A stretch of DNA of 64,000 nucleotides, taken from an uncultured Ruminococcus sp. Lineage in GTDB: Bacteria > Bacillota > Clostridia > Oscillospirales > Ruminococcaceae. Location: contig CALXIQ010000006.1 of assembly GCA_944388405.1 (NCBI GenBank), positions 62,001-126,000 on the forward strand, given 5' to 3'. Numbering within the stretch: position 1 is the first letter of the stretch; the number at the start of each line of letters is the position of its first letter. A program made the position numbers and the translations under genes. Shown here in pieces: positions 57,801 through 64,000 of the stretch. The notes beneath the pieces are model-generated. The model made no database searches and was not told the DNA's origin. It worked only from the letters and a program-made list of their open reading frames with translations.

Positions 57801-58907
57801 TCAATCTTTGGAAAGACGCACCGGCAGCACAAGGAAGGTATACTCCTCTCCGTTTATCGGAACAATCTTCATAGGCAGCAAACTGCCGCTCATCTGAAGC
57901 TTAACCTTGTCATCGGTTATCGCTTTCAGCGGATCAAGCAGATACTTGCACTTAAAGCCTATTTCAATAACGGGACCTGCCATATCAACCTTTATCTCAT
58001 CAGAAATTTTTCCTATGGCAGTTGAGCATTTTATTTTCAGCAGTCCGTTTTCAAAATAGCATCTTACCGGGCTGGGCGCTCTTTCGTTTATAAGCAGAAC
58101 CGCTCTTTCAAGTGTAGAAATAAGTTCTTTCCTATCAGCTATTACCTCGGTAGCGCTTGATTTTGGAATAGCGCTTTTATATGGGTGGAACTCACCCTCC
58201 AGCAGTCGTGAATACACAAGGTATCCGTTTATCTCAAAAATTATATGCTTTGACGAAACGAAAATCTTGCAACTGTCCTCGTCGTTGTCGCTTAAAAGCT
58301 TTGCAACCTCTGAAAGGGTCTTTGAAGGAACCACAAATTTTTTCTCTCCGTCGTATTTTATGCTTTCACTTCTTACCGCAAGACGGTATCCGTCTATAGC
58401 AACCAGATTAAACATGCCGTTTTCTATTTCAAACAGCTCCCCTTTAAGTATGGGTTTTATATCAGACTGTGAAACCGCAAAAATAGTCTGGTTTATCATG
58501 CTCTTCAGGGTAGTCTGAGGCACCGATATCTCCTCCGATGAATCCTTTCCGGGAAGCTCGGGATATTCATCCGCCGCAAGAGCCGTGATATTATAGGTAG
58601 TAACTCCGCTGGAAAGAGTCACCTGCATATTGTCGTTTACTTCAATAAATATGTTTTCATCAGGCATCTTCTTTATCATTTCGCTGAGCAGTCTGGCGTT
58701 TAAAATAAATTCGCCTCTGTCGTCGCTGTTTACCGTAATAACGGTTCTTATGCCGATTTCAAGGTCATATCCAGTAAGCTCAAGGAGAGAATTTTCAAGC
58801 TTAAGCTTTATTCCCTCAAGTGACGGCATTGCACAACGTTCGCTTACTGCCTTTGAAACATTTATAACCGCATCGTAAACAGACTGCTTATTACACAAAA
58901 GCTTCAT
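57801..58907 (-). CDS. dnaN: DNA polymerase III beta sliding clamp
   Basis: 368 residues with three repeated clamp domains (MKLLCNKQSVYDAVINVSKAV at the start, the ending VNGEEYTFLVLPVRL reading INGEEYTFLVLPVRL). The dimeric ring tethers polymerase to DNA. It starts 528 bp after dnaA, across oriC. Confidence 0.97.
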   Translation of the reverse strand: MKLLCNKQSVYDAVINVSKAVSERCAMPSLEGIKLKLENSLLELTGYDLEIGIRTVITVNSDDRGEFILNARLLSEMIKKMPDENIFIEVNDNMQVTLSSGVTTYNITALAADEYPELPGKDSSEEISVPQTTLKSMINQTIFAVSQSDIKPILKGELFEIENGMFNLVAIDGYRLAVRSESIKYDGEKKFVVPSKTLSEVAKLLSDNDEDSCKIFVSSKHIIFEINGYLVYSRLLEGEFHPYKSAIPKSSATEVIADRKELISTLERAVLLINERAPSPVRCYFENGLLKIKCSTAIGKISDEIKVDMAGPVIEIGFKCKYLLDPLKAITDDKVKLQMSGSLLPMKIVPINGEEYTFLVLPVRLSKD

Positions 58908-59081
58908 ATTAAAGTCCTTTCATAATTTTATTTTAATTTATGTATTTTAAACATATTTTTATCAAAACCGATTTTCGCAGCATTCATAACCGTTTAAATT
59001 CCTAAATCTTTATTTTCAACAGACATTAATATCCTCTACTCTTATTGTGCTGTGTTAAGCATAACATAACTATTTATTTAT

Positions 59082-59109
59082 CAGTAGTAGTAGTAGAGTG
59101 TGTTGATAA
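59082..59109. promoter_or_regulatory. DnaA-trio element next to a DnaA box
   Basis: CAG followed by four TAG trinucleotides (59082-59096), a 4-bp AGTG spacer, then TGTTGATAA (59101-59109). On the other strand this reads 5'-TTATCAACA followed by the 3'-GAT repeat, the arrangement of the DnaA-trio that guides DnaA filaments onto single-stranded DNA. The AT-rich DUE is directly to the left. Confidence 0.75.
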
Positions 59110-59428
59110 CGTCAAAAAAGCTCGAAAATCATTTTTACAAAAGCCTTTACAAGTCTAGAATTTTTAAACCTCCGCTGTTGATAAGAATCGCAAAGTGTTG
59201 ACAAAAAAATCGCTGTTGAAACTGTTTAAAAATTTATGGTTGAATGTTGAGCAAAAAGCGAAAATTTGTTGAGAAAATCGCAAATAGAAATAAAAGTTAA
59301 ATAACTCGATTGAAACGGTTGATGTAAAAAATGTTGGAACATGTCGCAAAACAGTTTTTAAAACCTTTTAAATCGGTGGTGTAACTGTTTTCATAATTTG
59401 TTGAAAAGTATGTTGAAATTGTTGAAAA
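59101..59428. repeat. Array of DnaA-box-like 9-mers
   Basis: Best copies: TGTTGATAA at 59101 and 59176, TGTTGACAA at 59196. Weaker copies: 59214 (AAAC end), 59245 (AGCA), 59267 (AGAA), 59332 (GAAC), 59399 (AAAA), 59411 (AAAT), 59420 (AAAA). The core TGTTGA replaces the usual TGTGGA of Firmicutes DnaA boxes. Confidence 0.7.
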
Positions 59429-59435
59429 ACTGTTG

Positions 59436-60788
59436 TTACATATCTTTAAGGTTTTTGATTATATCTTCAACGGTTTCTTTCAGGTCGGAATTTTTCTTTA
59501 AAAGCTCCACAACATCCTGATAGTGTATAGTCATTGTAGAATGATTCTTATTAAGCTCGTTTCCTATCTGGATATAGGTCATACCCTTTACTTCTTTTAA
59601 AAGATATATTGTTATCTTTCTTGCAAGGGATATGTTAGCTCTCCTGTTGGTGGAGCGTATATCGTCCGCAGTTACCTTAAAAGCGGATGCAACGTCGTTT
59701 ATAATTCTGTCAACGGTAATCTCGGCAGGATGATTTTCAATCATTATTTCCTTTATTACCCTTTGAGCCATTGAGATGGACGGCTGTTCGTTGGTGTAGG
59801 TGGTAAGCGCCTTCATCTTATTTACCGTACCCTCAAGCTGACGAATGTTGGTTTTTATCTTTTCTGCGATTATTCTCGCTATATTGTCGGTAAGCTGAAG
59901 GTCAAGCACCTCCGCTTTGCGTTTGACTATCGCCATTCTCGTTTCAAAATCGGGGGGCTGTATATCAACCTGTACTCCCAGCGAAAAACGTGAACGTATT
60001 CTGTTTTCAAGCTTTGAGATTTTTGACGGAGCAATATCCGAAGTAAGCACAATCTGCTTTCCGGCGTTGTAAAGGTCGTTGAAGGTATGGAAAAATTCTT
60101 CCTGAATACGTTCCTTTCCGGCTATTGACTGAACGTCGTCCACCAGCAGAAAATCGGCGTTGCGGTATTTGTCGTGAAAGCTTATGGTCTGCTTGTATTC
60201 TATCGCTTTTACAAGTTCGTTCATAAAATTCTCGCCGGTGGTGTAGATGAGATTGATGTCCGGCTTTTTCTTCTTTACCTCGTTTTCAATGGCTTTCATA
60301 AGATGAGTTTTTCCCAGTCCCGAATCGCCGTAAATAAAAAGAGGATTGAAAGCCTGATTTGTGTTAAGCTCCCCTGAGGTGTCGTTTTTGCCCGCAACCG
60401 CTATTGAAAATGCATAAGCAAGCTCGTTTGATTTTCCCTTTACAAAGTTTTCAAAGGTAAGGCTGCTGCTGTACTGGGTGGGCGCCGAAACTGTGGGAGC
60501 AGGCTCTTGAGGAATGTCCCCGGTGTTTTCTTCTTTTGCCTTTACCAGTATCCTTATTTCAACATTAAAGCCCAGCACTTCAAGAAAAGCCCGTTTAAGT
60601 ACGTCCTCATAAACCTCCATAGTGGTCTTCTTTGTAAATTCGCTGTCTGTCAGCAGAAAAGCAGTGTTGTTTTCAAGCTTAAACGGTTCAAGAATCTTTA
60701 TCCATTTATTAAACCCGATCTCGCTGACCGATGGATCTGCTTCACAGTATTTAAGCACGCTTTGAAACGCCTCGTTAAAAGAATCCAT
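59436..60788 (-). CDS. dnaA: Chromosomal replication initiator DnaA
   Basis: 450 residues. Domain I (1-85), a linker with Pro/Thr, the AAA+ domain with Walker A GDSGLGKT (154-161) and Walker B FLLVDDVQ (213-220), and domain IV DNA-binding helices (LARKITIYLLKEVKGMTYIQI). The conserved GRDHSTV motif reads NKNHSTM (413-419), so the Asp that contacts the box is Asn here. The fold and length are otherwise standard. Confidence 0.96.
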   Translation of the reverse strand: MDSFNEAFQSVLKYCEADPSVSEIGFNKWIKILEPFKLENNTAFLLTDSEFTKKTTMEVYEDVLKRAFLEVLGFNVEIRILVKAKEENTGDIPQEPAPTVSAPTQYSSSLTFENFVKGKSNELAYAFSIAVAGKNDTSGELNTNQAFNPLFIYGDSGLGKTHLMKAIENEVKKKKPDINLIYTTGENFMNELVKAIEYKQTISFHDKYRNADFLLVDDVQSIAGKERIQEEFFHTFNDLYNAGKQIVLTSDIAPSKISKLENRIRSRFSLGVQVDIQPPDFETRMAIVKRKAEVLDLQLTDNIARIIAEKIKTNIRQLEGTVNKMKALTTYTNEQPSISMAQRVIKEIMIENHPAEITVDRIINDVASAFKVTADDIRSTNRRANISLARKITIYLLKEVKGMTYIQIGNELNKNHSTMTIHYQDVVELLKKNSDLKETVEDIIKNLKDM

Positions 60789-60934
60789 TATTCTTCCATT
60801 CCTTTCGTAAAATTAAACGTATAGCCGTGATAATCATGCCGCTTGAATGGTTCTTTATAATCCAAACAGTTAATTTATAAAGCTCAGGTTTTCTTCATAT
60901 TCTGAAAAAAGGGCACAAAAATCAATTCTATTTA

Positions 60935-60963
60935 ATTATATCACAAAGACATCAAAATTTCAA
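60935..60963 (-). promoter_or_regulatory. dnaA promoter
   Basis: On the minus strand TTGAAA (60958-60963), 17 bp, TATAAT (60935-60940), giving a leader of about 140 nt before dnaA. Confidence 0.75.
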
Positions 60964-61171
60964 GTCTTATATAATTATTAATAGTGTGAATTTTTCGACT
61001 GAAAGAAATAAAAACGGCGGACACTTAATGTATGCTTTTGATATAAGCTTATGTACAATATATAGTACAAAAGCATTAGTAAATACACAAAAAGTTTAAA
61101 TATTAAAGTCTCAGTGCTCACAAACTGCGGAACATTCAGCAAATTTAAATATAAAAAAATCGTGAACAGGC

Positions 61172-61201
61172 TTGACAAAGGTTGTATCATTGAGTTATAA
61201 T
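61172..61201 (+). promoter_or_regulatory. rpmH promoter
   Basis: TTGACA (61172-61177), 18 bp, TATAAT (61196-61201). Both hexamers are perfect. The leader to rpmH is about 115 nt and contains GGACAGAC-like inverted bits near 61220-61250 that could pair. Confidence 0.85.
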
Positions 61202-61323
61202 AATTTATTGCAAGGGCTAATTGTCTGTATTTTTCCGTACAGACAGCATCGTCCGTTATTACTTGTATAAAAAGTAAGGATACAAAACGGAAATATCCGT
61301 TTATTGAAGGGAGGATATTTTAA

Positions 61324-61458
61324 ATGAAGAGAACTTATCAGCCTAAGAAGCTTCAGAGAAAAAAGGTTCATGGTTTTATGAAAAGAATGTCTACCAGAAA
61401 CGGCAGAAAGGTTTTGGCTCGCAGAAGAGCTAAGGGAAGAGCAAGACTCAGCTACTAA
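61324..61458 (+). CDS. rpmH: 50S ribosomal protein L34
   Basis: 44 residues, [18 protein letters not shown] followed by the Arg/Lys-rich helix, exactly L34. GGAGG lies before the ATG. It opens the conserved rightward set rpmH-rnpA-yidD-yidC-jag. Confidence 0.98.
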   Translation: MKRTYQPKKLQRKKVHGFMKRMSTRNGRKVLARRRAKGRARLSY

Positions 61459-61621
61459 TACGATTTTACGGCCATATACCATTCATTATTGATTGGTATA
61501 GGGTCTTTCTCTTTATTAATGGGAGAAAAATTAATGTTTTATTTTAATTTATACTAAATTTGATAATATTTTTTGATTATCGGATAAAGTGCGGCAAATT
61601 TCTGCAATCAGGGGACGTTTT

Positions 61622-61975
61622 ATGCTTTTTACTGAAAATTTAAAGGATAACGGTGTATTTGTTAAGTGTTACAGAAAAGGCAGATATGTATCTGACAGCA
61701 TTATTGTCGCCTATTTTTTGCAGAACGGACTGCCCTTCAACAGAATAGGAATTACCGCAGGAAAAAAACAGGGGAACGCAGTTGAAAGAAATCGGATAAA
61801 AAGAATTATAAGAGCCGCATACAGGCTTAACGAGGTAGATTTTCCAATAGGCTATGACATCGTGTTTGTGGGAAGGAATAATATAAAAGAGAAAAAGTCC
61901 GGAGATATTGAGAGATTTATAAAAAAGAAGCTTATAAGAGAAATGAACAGACCGCCTAAGAGCGGAAGAAAATAA
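61622..61975 (+). CDS. rnpA: Ribonuclease P protein component
   Basis: 117 residues from ATG 61622 (GGGGA upstream); a frame reaching 61589 starts before the ribosome site. The RNR motif (ERNRIKRIIRAAYR) and the GYDIVFVGR segment are diagnostic. It assists the RNase P RNA in tRNA 5' maturation. The 163-bp gap after rpmH has weak hairpins but no clear terminator. Confidence 0.96.
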   Translation: MLFTENLKDNGVFVKCYRKGRYVSDSIIVAYFLQNGLPFNRIGITAGKKQGNAVERNRIKRIIRAAYRLNEVDFPIGYDIVFVGRNNIKEKKSGDIERFIKKKLIREMNRPPKSGRK

Positions 61976-61996
61976 AAAAGGACTGACTTTATAATA

Positions 61997-62236
61997 ATGA
62001 AATACATTCCTATGCTTCTGATTAAATTTTACAGAAAATTTATCAGTCCGTTGATAGGAGCAAGGTGCAGATATTATCCCAGCTGTTCAAGCTATGCGCT
62101 GGAGGCTTTCAGAAGGCACGGTTTTTTCAAGGGATTTATTTTAAGCGCCTGGCGTCTTTTAAGGTGCAATCCCTGGAGTAAGGGCGGGGTTGATTACGTT
62201 CCCGAGGAGTTTCATTTGTTTAAAAGAAGCAGATAA
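61997..62236 (+). CDS. yidD: Membrane protein insertion efficiency factor YidD
   Basis: 79 residues with the hallmark [18 protein letters not shown] and [15 protein letters not shown]. It is an amphipathic membrane-associated protein that aids YidC-dependent insertion. It lies 21 bp after rnpA. Confidence 0.97.
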   Translation: MKYIPMLLIKFYRKFISPLIGARCRYYPSCSSYALEAFRRHGFFKGFILSAWRLLRCNPWSKGGVDYVPEEFHLFKRSR

Positions 62237-62279
62237 TAAGACATTTTAAAGAAGTCTTTTTTAATACGGAGGATTATTG

Positions 62280-63623
62280 ATGAATATACTGGCAACCCCC
62301 TTAGGGTGGATAATGAAAGGCTGCTATGCGCTGGTAAACAATTACGGAATAGCGCTGCTTATTTTTACGATTATAACAAGACTCGTGGTGCTGCCGTTTA
62401 GCATCAAACAGCAAAAGGGCACGGCAAGAATGGCGATGATTCAGCCGGAACTTGAAAAGCTGAAAAAGAAATATGCAAAGAATCAGGAAAAGCTTCAGGA
62501 AGAAACTATGAAGCTTTACAGCAAGGAAGGCTACAACCCAATGGCAAGCTGCCTTCCGCTGATAATAACAATGGTAGTGCTGTTTTCCATGATTCCCGTT
62601 ATCTACGGACCTCTTACCTATGTTACCGACCTTAATCAGAACTCGGTGGACAGAAGCAACAACCTTATCACAAACCTTTATACGGTAAGTACCGAGATAA
62701 AAAGCAAGGATACTTCCATCGAACAGCTTATACAGGGCTATGAGGAACAGGGCGAGGAGGACGTTTACGCCGCTCTCAGAGAAACTCTTAGCAACAGTGA
62801 CGATTATCCCGATACCGCAGAGTATATCGACTCCGACAGCGAGTGGGACGACGTTATGGAAGCTATTGAGAAACATAACGACATAGATCAGTTTATAACC
62901 AACGAAAGATACGTTTCCCAAAACCTTGCTCAGTCAAGGCCGGAGCTTGTTACTTTTGACTTTGTAGATAAGGATAAGGAAGGTGGCAGATTCGGCGATA
63001 TTCTCCCCGACGACGTAAGGGCAGAAGCAGAAGATTTTAATTATGAGTTCTTTGGTCTTTCACTGGGTGCAATTCCTACCTGGGACAGCGCTCTGATAAT
63101 TATTCCTATACTGTCATTTGTTTTACAGCTGGCTTGCACAATAGCTTCTCAGCTGTTTATGAAGAAAAACAATCCGGCTGCAAATATGGGCGGCGGAATG
63201 AAGGCAATGTTGTTTATAATGCCGGTTTTCTCGCTGTTTATCGCATTTGCTTATCCCGCAGGTCTGGGACTTTACTGGATTTACTCTTCTCTGTTTGCGC
63301 TGCTTCAGACGATATTCCTCAACGTTGTTTATACTCCCGAGCGTGTGAAGGCAATGGTTGAGAAGGATATTGAAAAGAAGAAAAAGAAGAGAAAGAACGG
63401 CAAAAAGTCGTTTATGGAAAGAGCGCTTGAAATGCAGGAGCAGCAGAAATCCCAGAGCGGTGGAGCGGTTGCACGAAAAACATACAGCGACGACGATGAT
63501 GACGACGAGGAAAAGAAGCTTTCAAAGGCGGAGCTTAAAGAGCTGCAAAGGAAAAAGCTTAACGAAGCCAGAAAGCGCATGGCTGAAAAATACGGCGACG
63601 AATATGACGAAAATGATAACTGA
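62280..63623 (+). CDS. yidC: YidC/SpoIIIJ membrane insertase with large extracellular insert
   Basis: 447 residues from ATG 62280 (GGAGG 7 bp upstream), much longer than the usual 250-290 for Gram-positives. The first core helix and the cytoplasmic hairpin (KQQKGTARMAMIQPELEKLKKKY) are typical, as is the C-terminal group of helices (GLGLYWIYSSLFALLQTIF). Between helix 2 (about residue 110) and helix 3 (about 270) an acidic loop of about 150 residues is inserted. The C-terminus is a Lys-rich and Asp-rich tail of about 90 residues, possibly binding ribosomes. Confidence 0.93.
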   Translation: MNILATPLGWIMKGCYALVNNYGIALLIFTIITRLVVLPFSIKQQKGTARMAMIQPELEKLKKKYAKNQEKLQEETMKLYSKEGYNPMASCLPLIITMVVLFSMIPVIYGPLTYVTDLNQNSVDRSNNLITNLYTVSTEIKSKDTSIEQLIQGYEEQGEEDVYAALRETLSNSDDYPDTAEYIDSDSEWDDVMEAIEKHNDIDQFITNERYVSQNLAQSRPELVTFDFVDKDKEGGRFGDILPDDVRAEAEDFNYEFFGLSLGAIPTWDSALIIIPILSFVLQLACTIASQLFMKKNNPAANMGGGMKAMLFIMPVFSLFIAFAYPAGLGLYWIYSSLFALLQTIFLNVVYTPERVKAMVEKDIEKKKKKRKNGKKSFMERALEMQEQQKSQSGGAVARKTYSDDDDDDEEKKLSKAELKELQRKKLNEARKRMAEKYGDEYDENDN

Positions 63624-63655
63624 TGGTTTATCCTCAGGTTGAAAGGATGATAGAA

Positions 63656-64000
63656 ATGAAAAAAGTTTTTACCGCTTCCACGGTAGAGGAAGCAAAGCTT
63701 GCCGCAAGCAATGAGTTCGGAGCGGACGTGGAGAAAATCAGTTTTACCGTTATTGAAGAACCTAAAAAAGGTCTTTTCGGCAAAATAAAAGGCGAAGCAA
63801 AGGTTGAAGCGGAGTATGTTCCCAGCAAGTCGGATATTGCCCGCAGCTATATGATGAGCATTCTTGACGCAATGGACATTGAAAACGTAAGCATTGAGGT
63901 TTCTGAGATTGAAAACGGCGCACAGTTTGAAATTAACGGCGACGGTTTTGAAGAGCTTATCGGCAAAAAGGGTGAGTTGCTTGACGCAATGCAGTATCTT
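63656..64000 (+). CDS. jag: RNA-binding protein Jag/KhpB (N-terminal part)
   Basis: The first 115 residues run off the window. The Jag_N domain (MKKVFTASTVEEAKLAASNEF, split here at the conserved EEA) and the GLFGKIKGEAKVEAEY linker lead into a KH-like domain (ELIGKKGELLDAMQYL). GAAAGGA precedes the ATG. It follows yidC as in most Firmicutes. Confidence 0.93.
   Translation, partial: MKKVFTASTVEEAKLAASNEFGADVEKISFTVIEEPKKGLFGKIKGEAKVEAEYVPSKSDIARSYMMSILDAMDIENVSIEVSEIENGAQFEINGDGFEELIGKKGELLDAMQYL

Larger units (their letters stand above)
58908..59435. other. Replication origin (oriC) between dnaA and dnaN
   Basis: The 528-bp gap is AT-rich and carries about ten copies of a TGTTGANAA-like 9-mer, all in one orientation (59101 to 59428), a DnaA-trio track (59082-59096) and an AT-rich stretch toward dnaN (about 59030-59080) that would be the unwinding element. 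The dnaA-dnaN setting and the outward gene orientation on both sides support this being oriC. Confidence 0.85.
60789..61323. other. Divergent region between dnaA and rpmH
   Basis: 535 bp, AT-rich, with promoters pointing both ways (dnaA at about 60949, rpmH at about 61187). Small frames here lack ribosome sites. No TGTTGA array comparable to the dnaA-dnaN gap is visible, so the main origin is on the other side of dnaA. Confidence 0.7.

Noticed and set aside
59164..59349. Small minus-strand frame within oriC
   Set aside because: It is composed of the TGTTGA repeat array read backward and lacks a ribosome site.
60978..61482. Minus-strand frames across the rpmH promoter and gene
   Set aside because: They are antisense to rpmH and to its consensus promoter, with Phe/Leu-rich content typical of AT-rich shadows.

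Overview
This window looks like a chromosomal segment spanning the replication origin of a low-to-mid GC, Gram-positive, fibre-degrading gut Clostridia. Oscillospiraceae, close to Ruminococcus, is my inference. The reasons are the Firmicutes origin order (jag-yidC-yidD-rnpA-rpmH | dnaA-dnaN-yaaA-recF-remB-gyrB-gyrA), a zinc-type S14, a KOW protein between map and infA, a spoIIA operon, strong GGAGG ribosome sites with occasional TTG/GTG starts, and secreted plant-polysaccharide enzymes (GH74, GH36, a CE2-like esterase).

Layout. 1-1.6 kb: the tail of an unknown gene and a frameshifted secreted SGNH/CE2-like esterase. 1.6-17.9 kb: one leftward S10-spc-alpha ribosomal cluster (rpsJ to rplQ) with secY, adk, map, infA and rpoA, led by a promoter and a structured leader with a candidate attenuator. 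18-22.8 kb: a GH74 xyloglucanase lipoprotein and a GH36 alpha-galactosidase. 22.9-36.7 kb: a ten-gene leftward cluster holding two LolD-type ATPases (one with an AbrB-like tail), a 988-residue solute-binding protein, two MalF/MalG permease pairs, an NHL/TPR membrane protein, a Yip1 protein and a DUF5696 protein. 37-38.7 kb: spoIIAA-spoIIAB-sigF on the other strand, followed by a small four-way-junction element. 38.8-50.7 kb: mixed genes (aldo/keto reductase, YitT, cytidylate-kinase-like, RmuC, a 42-residue membrane protein, HisC, two radical SAM proteins, a degenerate MBOAT with a truncated DHHW-like partner, HtrA). 50.8-60.8 kb: gyrA to dnaA with oriC between dnaN and dnaA. 61-64 kb: rpmH, rnpA, yidD, yidC and jag running rightward.

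How it works together. Transcription diverges at oriC (about 59.0-59.4 kb), so replication and translation genes on both sides run with the fork. The esterase and the GH74 gene each carry a good match to the catabolite-responsive element at their promoters, consistent with carbon control of plant-glycan breakdown. The large ABC cluster has a perfect-consensus promoter flanked by a LacI-like palindrome.

Most notable items: the ABC cluster, whose ATPases and permeases belong to different families; the MBOAT/DHHW pair in which both partners appear to have lost catalysis; the origin, whose DnaA boxes (TTATCAACA) differ from the usual TTATCCACA alongside a D-to-N change in the DnaA DNA-binding motif; and several structured untranslated regions. 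No tRNA, rRNA, CRISPR array, insertion sequence or prophage was seen. All family assignments come from reading motifs, not from database searches.
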